Assembly: GCF_028692895.1 (NCBI RefSeq) | Contig: NZ_JAQUWN010000001.1 | Span: 1-64,000, forward strand | DNA length: 64,000 nt | Direction: 5' to 3' | DNA from: Pseudodesulfovibrio sp. | Lineage (GTDB): Bacteria; Desulfobacterota; Desulfovibrionia; Desulfovibrionales; Desulfovibrionaceae | Shown here: in pieces, positions 20,400 to 28,595 of the stretch | Layout of the letters: the number at the start of each line of letters is the position of its first letter | Numbering within the stretch: the first letter of the stretch is position 1 | Notes under the pieces: generated by a model | Told to the model about the DNA's origin: nothing | The model's input: the letters and a program-made list of their open reading frames with translations, nothing else | Database searches by the model: none | Translations under genes and position numbers: made by a program

Positions 20400-21470
20400 T
20401 TATTTACCCTCCAGGCAGTTGAGGATGGGTTCCTCCAGTTCGTCCGGGGTGGGCATGTTGCCGGGATAGATGGGGTGGAAGCCGGAGTCGGCCACCGTGC
20501 GGATGGCGAGGCGGACGTCGTCCACCATCTGGCCCAGGTTGTGTTCGATGGTCAGGAACCGCTTCCCTTCCTTGGCCAGCTTGAGCAGCGGCTCGGAGGG
20601 GTAGGGGTAGAGGGTGATGGGCCGGAACAGGCCGACCTTCCTGCCTTCCTTGCGGAACTTGCGGACCACGGACTTGGCGATGCGGCCGATGGAGCCGTAG
20701 GCGCAGATGACCAGCTCGGCGTCGGCGCACTCGAACAGCTCGGCCTCGGCCAGCTTTTCCCAGCTCGCGTACTTGGCCTGGAGGTGCCTGTTCTGCCCGG
20801 CCAGCTCGCCTTCGCCCAGGAAGAGGGACTTGAGCAGCCGTTTTTCGCGGCCGCCGGTCCGTCCGTTCAGGCACCAGTCGCGACCGGCTTCCTCGTCGAT
20901 GTTCTCCGGGGTCCACGGGGTGATGGGCTCCTTCATCTGGCCGAGGATGGCGTCGCCCAGGATGAGGACCGGGTTGCGCTGCGTAAAGGCGATGTCAAAG
21001 GCGCGGATGGTCAGGTCGTAGGCCTCCTGGACCGTGCCGGGGGCCAGGGTGAAGTGGCGGTAGTCGCCATGTCCGCCGCCACGGGTGGACTGGTAGTAGT
21101 CGCCCTGGGCCGGGCCGATGTCGCCCAGTCCCGGGCCGCCCCGGTTCATGTTGACGATGACGGCCGGGAGCTCCGAGCCCGCCATGTAGGAGATGGCCTC
21201 CTGCTTGAGCGCGACGCCGGGGGACGACGAAGAGGTCATGGCGCGGATGCCCGCGGCCCCGGCGCCCAGCAGCATGTTGGCCGCGGCCACCTCGGACTCC
21301 GCCTGGACGAAGTCGCCCCCGGCCTTGATGATCTCGGAGGACATGAACTCCGGGATGTCGTTCTGGGGCGTGATGGGGTAGCCGAAAAAGCACTTGCACT
21401 TGGCGGCCAGAGCGCCTCGGGCGATGGCCTCGTTGCCTTTGACGAAGATGCGTTCGGGTTGCTTGCTCAT
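20400..21470 (-). CDS. vorB: 2-oxoacid:ferredoxin oxidoreductase, alpha subunit, VorB-like
   Basis: This 356-residue subunit starts MSKQPERIFVKGNEAIARGA and carries FFGYPITPQNDIPEFMS, the QAESEVAAANMLLGAGAAG block, MTSSSSPGVALKQE, and GGPGLGDIGPAQGDY followed by GGGHGDYR. This pattern, and the length near 355, resemble 3-methyl-2-oxobutanoate:ferredoxin oxidoreductase subunit VorB more than 2-oxoglutarate enzymes. Many genomes annotate the same gene as korA. The start lies one base after the ferredoxin stop. The stop is immediately followed by the beta gene. The substrate remains an inference. Confidence 0.85.
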   Translation of the reverse strand: MSKQPERIFVKGNEAIARGALAAKCKCFFGYPITPQNDIPEFMSSEIIKAGGDFVQAESEVAAANMLLGAGAAGIRAMTSSSSPGVALKQEAISYMAGSELPAVIVNMNRGGPGLGDIGPAQGDYYQSTRGGGHGDYRHFTLAPGTVQEAYDLTIRAFDIAFTQRNPVLILGDAILGQMKEPITPWTPENIDEEAGRDWCLNGRTGGREKRLLKSLFLGEGELAGQNRHLQAKYASWEKLAEAELFECADAELVICAYGSIGRIAKSVVRKFRKEGRKVGLFRPITLYPYPSEPLLKLAKEGKRFLTIEHNLGQMVDDVRLAIRTVADSGFHPIYPGNMPTPDELEEPILNCLEGK

Positions 21471-21471
21471 G

Positions 21472-21705
21472 CTATTCCCCCTTCTTTTTCTTGGGGGTTT
21501 TGTAGACGGTGATCGCCACGTCGGGGCAGATCTGGGCGCAGGACGCGCAGCCGGTACATTTGTCCGCATCGGCTTCGCAAACCTCGGCGACCTTGTAACC
21601 GCTGACGTTGAATCGGTCCGACTGGACGATGATGCCAACGGGGCAGACCGTGGTGCAGAGCAGACAACCTTTGCACCGGTCTTCCTGGACTACGATTCGG
21701 GACAT
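21472..21705 (-). CDS. 2x[4Fe-4S] ferredoxin subunit of the 2-oxoacid oxidoreductase
   Basis: This 77-residue protein has two ferredoxin motifs, CKGCLLCTTVCPVG (residues about 11-24) and CTGCASCAQICPD (about 50-62). This is enough for two [4Fe-4S] clusters that carry electrons from the TPP site to free ferredoxin. The tail is Lys-rich. It is the first gene of the operon ferredoxin-alpha-beta-gamma, a common order for KOR/VOR enzymes. The promoter should lie between 21706 and the queA end at 21746, which leaves only about 40 bases. Readthrough from queA is therefore possible. Confidence 0.93.
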   Translation of the reverse strand: MSRIVVQEDRCKGCLLCTTVCPVGIIVQSDRFNVSGYKVAEVCEADADKCTGCASCAQICPDVAITVYKTPKKKKGE

Positions 21706-21745
21706 GCAATAGACTCCGGTTTGATGGGGATTACGTCTCCAGCCA

Positions 21746-22840
21746 TTACCTTATCAGCATCGCGTCTCCGTAGGAGAAGAAGCGAAACCCGTTTTCGAGC
21801 GCGTAGTTGTAGGCCGATAGGACCCTCGCCCTTCCGGCCAAGGCCGCAATCATAATGATGAGGGATGACTCTGGCAAATGAAAGTTTGTGAGCATTGCGT
21901 CCACCACCTTGAAGGTGTAGCCCGGCTTGATGAAGATGTCTGTTTCACCTGAAAATTCGGCTATTTCGCCGCAGGCCCGGTACATGCCCTCCAGGGTGCG
22001 CGCGCTGGTGGTGCCGATGGCGACCACGGGGCGGCCCTCCGCCTTGGCCCGGTTCACCGCGTCGACGGTTTCACGTGAAACCTCGATGTACTCGGCGTGC
22101 ATCCGGTGGTTGCGGATGTCCGGCTCGCGCACCGGGCTGAAGGTGCCGTAGCCCACGTAGAGGGTGACCTCGGCCCAGGTGAACCCGCGTCCGGCCAGCC
22201 CGGCCCGCAGCTCGGGCGTGAAGTGCAGCCCGGCCGTGGGCGCGGCCACCGAGCCGGTCTTGGCCTCGCTCGAATAGGTGGTCTGGTAGCGCTCGCGGTC
22301 CGCCGCCGAGTCGGGACGCCGGATGTAGGGCGGCAGGGGAAGGTGGCCCATGGCCTGGAAATGGCCGGTCAGGTCCCCGCGCCAGCACAGGCGGACACGC
22401 CAGCGGCCGAAGGGCGAGGGCTCCTCGGCGAGGAGGAACAGGTCGTCGCTGATGGTCACCCGGCTGCCGGGCTTGGGCGACTTGGAGGCGCGCAGCAGCC
22501 CCTCGGCCGGGGCCGCGAGCCAGCCGTCGCCCAGGTCGGGGGCGGGGGCGGGCGCGAGCAGGGGCAGGGGCGTGAGCAGCAGGAACTCCACCCGCCCGCC
22601 CGTGGGCTTCATCCCGAAGATGCGGGCCGGGATGACGCGGGAGTTGTTGGCCACAAGCAGCGCGCCCTCCGGCAGATAGTCGGCCAGTTCGGTGAACCGG
22701 GCCGGGGTGAGCGTGTCCGCCGCCCGGTCGAGCACGAGCAGGCGCGAGCCGTCGCGCCGGTCGGCGGGTTGCTGGGCTATGCGATCCTCGGGCAGGTCGT
22801 AGTCGTAGCTCGCCAGCCGGAAGTCCTGGGGTATTTCCAT
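21746..22840 (-). CDS. queA: S-adenosylmethionine:tRNA ribosyltransferase-isomerase
   Basis: This 364-residue enzyme of queuosine biosynthesis transfers the ribosyl part of S-adenosylmethionine to preQ1-modified tRNA. Signature segments are the N-terminal YDLPEDRIAQQP, RLLVLDR, LLVANNSRVIPARIFGMK, AAPTAGLHFTP, EVTLYVGYGTFSPV, and the C-terminal NFHLPESSLIIMIAALAG and GFRFFSYGDAMLI. The start at 22840 (MEIPQDFRL) is preferred over an upstream in-frame ATG. The gene contains a perfect internal parS core at 22067-22082. Confidence 0.95.
   Translation of the reverse strand: MEIPQDFRLASYDYDLPEDRIAQQPADRRDGSRLLVLDRAADTLTPARFTELADYLPEGALLVANNSRVIPARIFGMKPTGGRVEFLLLTPLPLLAPAPAPDLGDGWLAAPAEGLLRASKSPKPGSRVTISDDLFLLAEEPSPFGRWRVRLCWRGDLTGHFQAMGHLPLPPYIRRPDSAADRERYQTTYSSEAKTGSVAAPTAGLHFTPELRAGLAGRGFTWAEVTLYVGYGTFSPVREPDIRNHRMHAEYIEVSRETVDAVNRAKAEGRPVVAIGTTSARTLEGMYRACGEIAEFSGETDIFIKPGYTFKVVDAMLTNFHLPESSLIIMIAALAGRARVLSAYNYALENGFRFFSYGDAMLIR
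22067..22082. promoter_or_regulatory. parS: parS site inside queA
   Basis: GGTTTCACGTGAAACC contains the 14-base palindrome GTTTCACGTGAAAC that is the ParB-binding core of bacterial parS. It lies in coding sequence about 5.6 kb from the two parS sites upstream of parA. A weaker match (TGTTTCACCTGAAAAT) lies about 110 bases away at 21941-21956. Confidence 0.85.
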
Positions 22841-22981
22841 ATATGAAGTCCGTCCCTCGATTGGTGACCTCTTGTAACCCATTGAAACCATGAGGTGTAG
22901 GCTTTTTTATTCCAATGATTGCGGTTGGATGCCACGCTTTCGTCCAGCTCCGGGGTTGGGACTTGCCATTGCTCGTAATCC

Positions 22982-22999
22982 TGGTATTTCATTATACCA
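22982..22999. promoter_or_regulatory. Palindrome overlapping the start of the HTH gene
   Basis: TGGTAT-N6-ATACCA is a perfect dyad with 6-base arms, and its last base is the A of the ATG. A TTGCCA element at 22963-22968 could be a -35 box. The arrangement fits autorepression by the encoded HTH protein. Confidence 0.45.
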
Positions 23000-23673
23000 T
23001 GAATTGGCTTTCCGTGGCTGAGATAGCCAAGCTTACCCGCATCCCCGCGCCGACGGCCCGTCGGTACGCTTCCCTGTTCAAGGACTTCCTGAACGGACGC
23101 AAGATGGGCCGGATCACCAAGTACCCCGAGGACAGCCTCGTGGTTTTCGAACGGATTTCGCGAATGTACGGCGAGGGCAAGGTCACGGCGGAGATCGAGG
23201 ACGGCCTCAAGCGCGAGTTCACGCGCACCATCGAGGTGGAGCGCGAGGCCGAGCCGCCCGTGCGCGGGGAGATGTTCGCCGAGCTGGCGGGCGTCTTCAA
23301 CGGGGTCATGGGCAAGGTGGCGTCCTGCATGGAGGTCATCGCCAACCAGAAGTCGGTCATCGAGCGGCAGCAGGACGACATTCAGAAGCTCAAGACCGCC
23401 TTTGTCCTGCTCGCCCGCAGCCAGAAGAAGATGAAACAGTTGCCCGGACCGTCCGACGTCCTGCCCGAGGAGATCCTCCGCCAGACCCAGGCCCTGGAGC
23501 AGAAGGACGCGGAGATCGAGGAGATGGCGCTGAAGCTCAGTTTCGACACCTCGGACATCAAGGCCAAGATGCAGATCCTGGAGTCGGAGCTCATCCGGCT
23601 GCGCAAGGACCGCCGGGAGATGGAGAAGTACCTCCAGGACAAGATCGACCGCCTCAAGGACGCCGCCTCCTGA
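22999..23673 (+). CDS. MerR-type HTH protein with long C-terminal coiled coil
   Basis: This 224-residue protein has an N-terminal winged-helix segment, WLSVAEIAKLTRIPAPTARRY (residues about 3-23) followed by FLNGRKMGRITKYPEDSL. This is the pattern of MerR/excisionase-like DNA-binding domains. From about residue 100 the sequence is charged and heptad-like (NQKSVIERQQDDIQKLKTAF, and later RLRKDRREMEKYLQDKIDRL), predicting a coiled coil for self-association. No ligand-binding domain is apparent. No ribosome binding site is obvious before the ATG, where a palindrome sits instead. The function is unknown; a regulator or nucleoid-associated protein is plausible. Confidence 0.75.
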   Translation: MNWLSVAEIAKLTRIPAPTARRYASLFKDFLNGRKMGRITKYPEDSLVVFERISRMYGEGKVTAEIEDGLKREFTRTIEVEREAEPPVRGEMFAELAGVFNGVMGKVASCMEVIANQKSVIERQQDDIQKLKTAFVLLARSQKKMKQLPGPSDVLPEEILRQTQALEQKDAEIEEMALKLSFDTSDIKAKMQILESELIRLRKDRREMEKYLQDKIDRLKDAAS

Positions 23674-23748
23674 CCTTTTCTTTTGGCCCGCGTCCTGTTA
23701 CACGGGCCACAGCTCCGGCCAACCTCAAGAACGTACCAGGAGGAAGTT

Positions 23749-24213
23749 ATGCGTTCTTTCGTGAAAACGCTCGTCATGGTTTCCCTGCTCATGCTCTTCG
23801 CCGCGTGCACCACCACCAGCGGCGGCCAGAGCGCGGACACCGATCCCGCGGGCGGCACCCAGGCCGCCCAGCAGGCTCCCGACTACTACTACGACTTCGA
23901 CGACATCCTTATTCCCAAGGAAATCTCCTACCAGAACGACGACTCCTACAAGCTGGACAATTCCAAGTTCCGCGCGGCCATCATGAAGTTCAAGGGCCGC
24001 GTCGAGGTCCTGGAGCTGGTCCAGTATTTCGTCAACAACATGTCCAAGGACAATTGGAAGCTCATCTCCAACAACAAGACCGGCGCGCTTTCCGTCCTTT
24101 CGTTCGAGAAGTACAACAAGAGCTGCGTCATCCAGGTCGAGGACTCCTTCGGATCGGCCAAGATCACCATATTCGCCGTGGAGCTCAAGGACGCCGCGGT
24201 CAAGGACAAGTAG
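23749..24213 (+). CDS. Conserved hypothetical lipoprotein
   Basis: This 154-residue protein has a lipoprotein signal peptide with lipobox FAAC at about residues 18-21. A Thr/Ser/Gly/Ala/Gln-rich linker follows, then a compact mixed alpha/beta domain. The domain includes DILIPKEISYQNDDSYKLDN, GRVEVLELVQYFVNNMSKDNW and SFEKYNKSCVIQVED. I do not recognise a named family with certainty. The start at 23749 is supported by an AGGAGGAAG site. It is 4 bases from coaBC and in the same direction, and may be co-transcribed with it. An envelope location is inferred from the signal. Confidence 0.75.
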   Translation: MRSFVKTLVMVSLLMLFAACTTTSGGQSADTDPAGGTQAAQQAPDYYYDFDDILIPKEISYQNDDSYKLDNSKFRAAIMKFKGRVEVLELVQYFVNNMSKDNWKLISNNKTGALSVLSFEKYNKSCVIQVEDSFGSAKITIFAVELKDAAVKDK

Positions 24214-24217
24214 CGAC

Positions 24218-25441
24218 ATGCAGCCCCATTACCGCTTCGCCGGATTCCTGGGCAAGCGCGTCCATCTCGGCGTCACCGGTTCCATCGCCGCCTACAAGGC
24301 GCTCGACCTCCTGCGCTCCCTGCAGGAGGCGGGTTGCCTTGTTTCCGCCACACTGACCGACGGGGCCGCCGAGTTCGTCCGGCCCCTGTCCTTCGAGGCC
24401 CTGGGGGCCTCGCCGGTGTACGGCTCCATGTTCGAAGGCTCGCCCTCCGGTTCCGCCTTCGGCCACCTGGAGCCGGGCCAGGCCGCCCACGCCATGGTCA
24501 TCGCCCCGGCCACGGCCGCGACCATCGCGCGCCTCGCCTTCGGACTGGCCGACGACATGCTCTCCTGCCAGGCCCTGGCCTTCCCGGGGCCCAAGATAGT
24601 TGCCCCGGCCATGAACCCGCGCATGTGGGAGGCCCCGGCCACCCGGCGCAACTGGGAGATGCTCGGCGAACTCGGCTACATCCGCGTCCGGCCCTGGAGC
24701 GGGCATGTGGCCTGCGGCGACACCGGCGAGGGCCGCCTGGCTCCGGTGGAGGAGATTTTCGCGTCCGTGCTCCGAGCGCTGGCGCCTCAGGACCTGGCCG
24801 GCCGGAAGGTCCTGGTCACCCTCGGCCCCACGCGCGAGCCGTGGGACGCGGTCCGGTTCTGGTCCAACCCGTCCTCCGGGCTCATGGGCGCGTGCCTGGC
24901 CATGGCCGCACACCTGCGCGGGGCCGACGTCACCGTTGTGGCCGGGCCCACCGTCCTGACCTTTCCCGAGGCCGTCCGCGTGGTCCCCGTGACCACGGCC
25001 CGGCAGATGTTCGAAGTGGCCACGGACCTGTGGCCGTCCATGGATGTTGCCTGCTGCACCGCCGCCGTGGCCGACTTCCGGCCCGTGCCCTTTGGCGAGA
25101 CCAAGTTCAAGAAGGCCTCCGGCGCGGGGCAGGGCATTACCGTGGAGTTCACGCCCAACCCGGACATCCTGCGCACGCTCGGCGAGGCCAAGCGGGATGG
25201 ACAGCGTCTCATCGGCTTCGCCGCCGAGACCGGCGACCTCAAGGCCGAGGCCGGGCGAAAGCTGCAAAGCAAGCGGTTGGACATCATCGCGGCCAACGAC
25301 ATTTCCAAGGCGGGAAGCGGGTTCGCCAGCGCGACCAACGAGATGTACGTGCTCGACGCCGCCGGGCGCAGGGAGACCTGGCCCCAACTCGACAAGACCG
25401 AAGTGGCCTGGCGTTTATGGGATCACCTTCTGCTCGACTGA
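24218..25441 (+). CDS. coaBC: Bifunctional phosphopantothenoylcysteine decarboxylase / phosphopantothenate-cysteine ligase
   Basis: This 407-residue cytosolic enzyme joins cysteine to 4'-phosphopantothenate and decarboxylates the product to 4'-phosphopantetheine in coenzyme A synthesis. The CoaC flavoprotein half comes first: HLGVTGSIAAYKALDLLRSL, MVIAPATAATIARLAFGLAD, and VAPAMNPRMWEAPATRRN with a catalytic-type Asn. The CoaB half follows: VLVTLGPTREPWDAVRFWSN, SSGLMGACLA, AAVADFRP, and KASGAGQGITVEF. The length is normal. The next gene's start overlaps its last 25 bases. Confidence 0.95.
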   Translation: MQPHYRFAGFLGKRVHLGVTGSIAAYKALDLLRSLQEAGCLVSATLTDGAAEFVRPLSFEALGASPVYGSMFEGSPSGSAFGHLEPGQAAHAMVIAPATAATIARLAFGLADDMLSCQALAFPGPKIVAPAMNPRMWEAPATRRNWEMLGELGYIRVRPWSGHVACGDTGEGRLAPVEEIFASVLRALAPQDLAGRKVLVTLGPTREPWDAVRFWSNPSSGLMGACLAMAAHLRGADVTVVAGPTVLTFPEAVRVVPVTTARQMFEVATDLWPSMDVACCTAAVADFRPVPFGETKFKKASGAGQGITVEFTPNPDILRTLGEAKRDGQRLIGFAAETGDLKAEAGRKLQSKRLDIIAANDISKAGSGFASATNEMYVLDAAGRRETWPQLDKTEVAWRLWDHLLLD

Positions 25442-26160
25442 ACGTGCCGGAGCATCTGCGTCCGTGGCTGGAATCCGGGCTGGAGCACGTCTTCCATCCC
25501 GGCGGCCCCGTCGCGGCCGAGGCCGTGGCGGCGACGCCCGCTCAGGCCCTGCCTCTGACCCCGCAGCCGCCTGCACAGTCCAATCACTGTCCGGTTCCGG
25601 CGCAGACGTCTTCCGTCCCGGAAAAAGCTGCGCGTCAGGACAGGGCGGTGGGGGCGTCCCGTCCGACGCCCGAGGCGTTTCGCGAACCGACAGGCAGTTC
25701 GTCCGCGTCTGCGGGACCGGCCTTCCCCGAGCCGTGGGCCTCATACCTGAAGCTGGTCGCCCCCGGTCACAAGATGGTCTGGACCTACATGGAGCTCGGC
25801 CTGGACCTGGGCGGGCAAAAGGACGAACGGCGGCGCGCCGTTGTGGCCAACCTGATCCGGCACCTCCGGCTGCCGCCCCGGCCCGTGGCCTTCTGGCCCG
25901 TGGCCGCGTTGCAGTCCGGCCGCCTCGTCCCCGACCGGGAACTTTTCTGGCGCGGCTGGCGGCTCTGGAAAACCCCGCATGTTGTTTGCTTCGGCCGGGA
26001 CGCCCTCCGGGTCATCCTGCCGGAAGCCGACCCAGCCCGCTCCATGCACATGCTCCGCGACGTCATGGTCCACGTCCTGCCTTCCATGGGCGAGCTCGTC
26101 GCCATGCTCCCGCATGAACAGCAACTGGCCGTCAGCGCCTTGGCGAACCTCCGGTTCTAG
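25417..26160 (+). CDS. Hypothetical protein translationally coupled to coaBC
   Basis: The predicted protein has 247 residues if it starts at the ATG within the coaBC 3' end (25417). A GTG at 25444 is an alternative that would remove the overlap. It has a short N-terminal segment, a Pro/Ala/Ser-rich linker (residues about 30-105) and a conserved-looking C-terminal domain. That domain contains LVAPGHKMVWTYMELGLDLG, RHLRLPPRPVAFWPVAAL, FWRGWRLWKTPHVVCFGRDA and VHVLPSMGELVAML. I do not recognise the domain. The spacing implies co-expression with coaBC, but no link to coenzyme A chemistry can be shown. Confidence 0.6.
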   Translation: MGSPSARLNVPEHLRPWLESGLEHVFHPGGPVAAEAVAATPAQALPLTPQPPAQSNHCPVPAQTSSVPEKAARQDRAVGASRPTPEAFREPTGSSSASAGPAFPEPWASYLKLVAPGHKMVWTYMELGLDLGGQKDERRRAVVANLIRHLRLPPRPVAFWPVAALQSGRLVPDRELFWRGWRLWKTPHVVCFGRDALRVILPEADPARSMHMLRDVMVHVLPSMGELVAMLPHEQQLAVSALANLRF

Positions 26161-26520
26161 CCGGCCGCCCCTTTTTGTGGAAGGTTCTATGGGAAGCGCC
26201 CGGATATCGCGTCAGGCGGCCGTTTCACGCATTTTTGTCCCGGATGGGGGGAGCCGGTCGGAATTGTCGGAAAAATGCCGTGGGCCGCGAATGTGGAAGA
26301 TGAGTAGCAACATTTTGAAATATATTATTTTTTATTGCGCATCTCTTGCGTCCGCGCGATGAGGCGCTGTTTTGGCCCCTAAAATCATCTTTTCCCGGCT
26401 TGCCCAACCAAGGCGGGGTAACGTATGTGGTTGCTGCAATCACGGTGAGGCCTTCGCCTCGCCCCTCGGACTAATCGTCGCCGCATGATGCGGCCACAGC
26501 GAAAGGATCAGCAAGGACTC
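26161..26520. other. Intergenic region upstream of the epimerase gene
   Basis: These 360 bases hold no credible gene. An AT-rich run (TTTTGAAATATATTATTTTT, 26312-26331) stands out from the GC-rich surroundings and could be a promoter with an upstream element. A small hairpin, GAGGC-CTTC-GCCTC type, lies near 26448-26461. AAGGATCAGCAAGGACT precedes the epimerase ATG. Confidence 0.5.
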
Positions 26521-27528
26521 ATGAAGATTCTCGTCACCGGCGCGGCCGGTTTTATCGGATTCCACCTGTCGAGAGTGTTGACCGGCGAAGGCCATGAAGT
26601 GGTCGGCCTGGACAATCTGAACGACTATTACGATGTGAACCTCAAGAAGCAGCGGCTCGCCATCCTCCAGGAAAGCCCGCTTTTCAAGCACGCGAACATC
26701 TCCCTTGAGGACAACGCTCCCATGGCCGAGCTCTTCGCATCCGAGAAGTTCACCCATGTGGTCAACCTGGCCGCCCAGGCAGGGGTGCGCTATTCCATCG
26801 AGAACCCGCGCTCCTACGTGGACTCCAATGTGGTCGGGTTCCTCAACGTCCTTGAAGGGTGCCGCCATAACAAGGTGCAGCACCTTGTCTACGCCTCGTC
26901 CAGTTCGGTCTACGGCCTGAACACCAAGATGCCGCTTGATCCGCACGAGGCCGTGGATCACCCCATGAGCCTTTACGCCGCCACCAAGAAGGCCAATGAG
27001 ATGATGGCCCACTCCTACAGCAACCTCTATGGCCTGCCGACCACCGGCCTGCGCTTTTTCACGGTCTACGGACCCTGGGGTCGGCCGGACATGGCGCTCT
27101 TCCTGTTCACCAAGAACATCCTGGAGGGCAAGCCCATCAATGTATTCAACCACGGCAAGATGCGTCGTGATTTCACATACATCGACGATATCGTCGAGGG
27201 CGTGGTCCGCGTGGTCAAGCACACGGCCGCCCCGAATGCCGCCTGGGACGGCGACCATCCGGACCCCTGCTCCAGCACGGTTCCCTACCGAATTTACAAC
27301 ATCGGAAACAATTCCGTTGTGGAGCTCTCCCGCTATATCGAGGTCATCGAGGAAGTGGTGGGCAAGAAGGCCATCTGCAACTACATGGACATGCAGCCCG
27401 GCGACGTACCCGCCACCGAGGCGGACGTCAGCGATCTGGTGGCTGATGTGGGTTTCAAGCCTGACACCACCATTGAATACGGCATTCGGAAATTCATTGA
27501 GTGGTACAGAGAGTATTACAACGTCTAA
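26521..27528 (+). CDS. NAD-dependent nucleotide-sugar epimerase, UDP-glucuronate 4-epimerase type
   Basis: This 335-residue short-chain dehydrogenase/epimerase has the NAD-binding motif [16 protein letters not shown] at residues about 4-19. It has the catalytic YxxxK in [10 protein letters not shown] (near residue 160) and a preceding Ser-rich YASSSSVYG motif. [37 protein letters not shown] and the C-terminal [16 protein letters not shown] are typical of UDP-glucuronate 4-epimerases that make UDP-galacturonate for capsule or lipopolysaccharide. The start at MKILVTG is chosen over an upstream in-frame ATG. It appears to be monocistronic, with a strong terminator. Confidence 0.9.
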   Translation: MKILVTGAAGFIGFHLSRVLTGEGHEVVGLDNLNDYYDVNLKKQRLAILQESPLFKHANISLEDNAPMAELFASEKFTHVVNLAAQAGVRYSIENPRSYVDSNVVGFLNVLEGCRHNKVQHLVYASSSSVYGLNTKMPLDPHEAVDHPMSLYAATKKANEMMAHSYSNLYGLPTTGLRFFTVYGPWGRPDMALFLFTKNILEGKPINVFNHGKMRRDFTYIDDIVEGVVRVVKHTAAPNAAWDGDHPDPCSSTVPYRIYNIGNNSVVELSRYIEVIEEVVGKKAICNYMDMQPGDVPATEADVSDLVADVGFKPDTTIEYGIRKFIEWYREYYNV

Positions 27529-27564
27529 TTTTGCCTCATATCAAGGCAAATCCCGACGATATAC

Positions 27565-27595
27565 AGGCGGGCGCTTCGGCGCCCGCCTTTTTTTT
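27565..27595 (+). terminator. Intrinsic terminator after the epimerase gene
   Basis: GGCGGGCGC (27566-27574) pairs with GCGCCCGCC (27579-27587) around a TTCG tetraloop, followed by eight T residues. Confidence 0.93.
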
Positions 27596-27669
27596 CGCCA
27601 CCTGTTTCCATTTTGGCGTTGCCTTATTTTTCGAATCCGCCTAGGAACGGATGAAAGGGTGCCTTTGAG

Positions 27670-27685
27670 TGTTTCACGTGAAACA
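27670..27685. promoter_or_regulatory. parS: parS site 1 upstream of parA
   Basis: TGTTTCACGTGAAACA is a perfect 16-base match to the bacterial parS consensus bound by ParB. It lies 71 bases before the parA start. Confidence 0.95.
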
Positions 27686-27704
27686 CTCACCTGATCACCA
27701 TGAT

Positions 27705-27720
27705 TGTTTCACGTGAAACG
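27705..27720. promoter_or_regulatory. parS: parS site 2 upstream of parA
   Basis: TGTTTCACGTGAAACG matches the parS consensus at 15 of 16 positions, with its centre 35 bases from that of site 1. Tandem sites here may nucleate the ParB complex and could also affect parA expression. Confidence 0.93.
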
Positions 27721-27755
27721 CGTGAGCGGATCGAGAACAAGCAAGCGAGGACTCC

Positions 27756-28529
27756 GTGGCGAGAAAAATCGTTGTGGCGAATCAGAAGGGCGGCGTCGGC
27801 AAGACGACCACGGCCGTGAACCTGGCCGCGTCCCTGGCTGTGATGGAAAAAAAGGTGCTTCTGGTGGACTGCGACCCCCAAGGCAACGCCTCCAGCGGGC
27901 TCGGTTTCTACCCCGGCGACAAGCGGGAGAATGTCTACACTGTGCTTTTCGAGCCCAAGAACATCCGGCGGGCCATCTACGAGACCGATGTGCCGTACCT
28001 CTCCATCCTGCCGGGAACGCAGGATCTGGTCGGCGCGGAGATCGAGCTGGTGGATAAATTGGGGCGGGAGTATTACCTGCGGGACTTGCTGAGCATGGCG
28101 GACGAGGATTTTGACTACATCCTCATCGACTGCCCGCCGTCTCTGGGGCTGCTCACGGTCAACGCCCTGTGCGCGGCCACCGAGCTCTTGGTGCCCCTAC
28201 AGTGCGAGTATTACGCTTTGGAGGGCATTGCGCAACTGCTCATGACCTACGAGCTCGTGCGCAAGCGGTTGAATAGCGATCTGGACATCCTGGGCGTGGT
28301 CCTGACCATGTACGACTCGCGAAACCGGCTCTCCTGGCAGGTCAAGAACGAGGTGCGCAAGGCGTTCCCGCAGCACCTGTTCGAGACGATCATCCCGCGC
28401 AACGTGCGTCTGTCCGAGGCCCCGAGCTTCGGCAAGCCCGTGATCAACTATGATATCAAGTCGCGCGGCGCGGAGGCCTATCTGGCCCTGGCCCAGGAAG
28501 TGGCGAAAAGCACGACCGCCAGAGGTTAG
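27756..28529 (+). CDS. parA: Chromosome partitioning ATPase ParA (Soj)
   Basis: This 257-residue deviant Walker-type ATPase works with ParB-parS complexes to segregate chromosome origins. Motifs are KGGVGKTTTAVNLAASLA with the signature lysine (residues about 10-27), DCDPQGNASSGLG, the Walker B region YILIDCPPSLGLLTVNA and the C-terminal SFGKPVINYD. It starts at a GTG with an AGCGAGGA site upstream. Size and motifs match chromosomal ParA without an N-terminal HTH. Unlike the common parAB operon, a gene on the opposite strand separates it from parB. Confidence 0.96.
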   Translation: MARKIVVANQKGGVGKTTTAVNLAASLAVMEKKVLLVDCDPQGNASSGLGFYPGDKRENVYTVLFEPKNIRRAIYETDVPYLSILPGTQDLVGAEIELVDKLGREYYLRDLLSMADEDFDYILIDCPPSLGLLTVNALCAATELLVPLQCEYYALEGIAQLLMTYELVRKRLNSDLDILGVVLTMYDSRNRLSWQVKNEVRKAFPQHLFETIIPRNVRLSEAPSFGKPVINYDIKSRGAEAYLALAQEVAKSTTARG

Positions 28530-28595
28530 CGGCTGTTCTTTCTCATGAAGATCACGAGTGCTCGACCCCGTCGATCACCGTGATCCGGCGGCGGA

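Noticed and set aside
21941-21956. Further parS-like sequence TGTTTCACCTGAAAAT in queA
   Set aside because: Three of 16 positions differ, including the central CG step, so ParB binding is unlikely. It is mentioned only as a degenerate neighbour.
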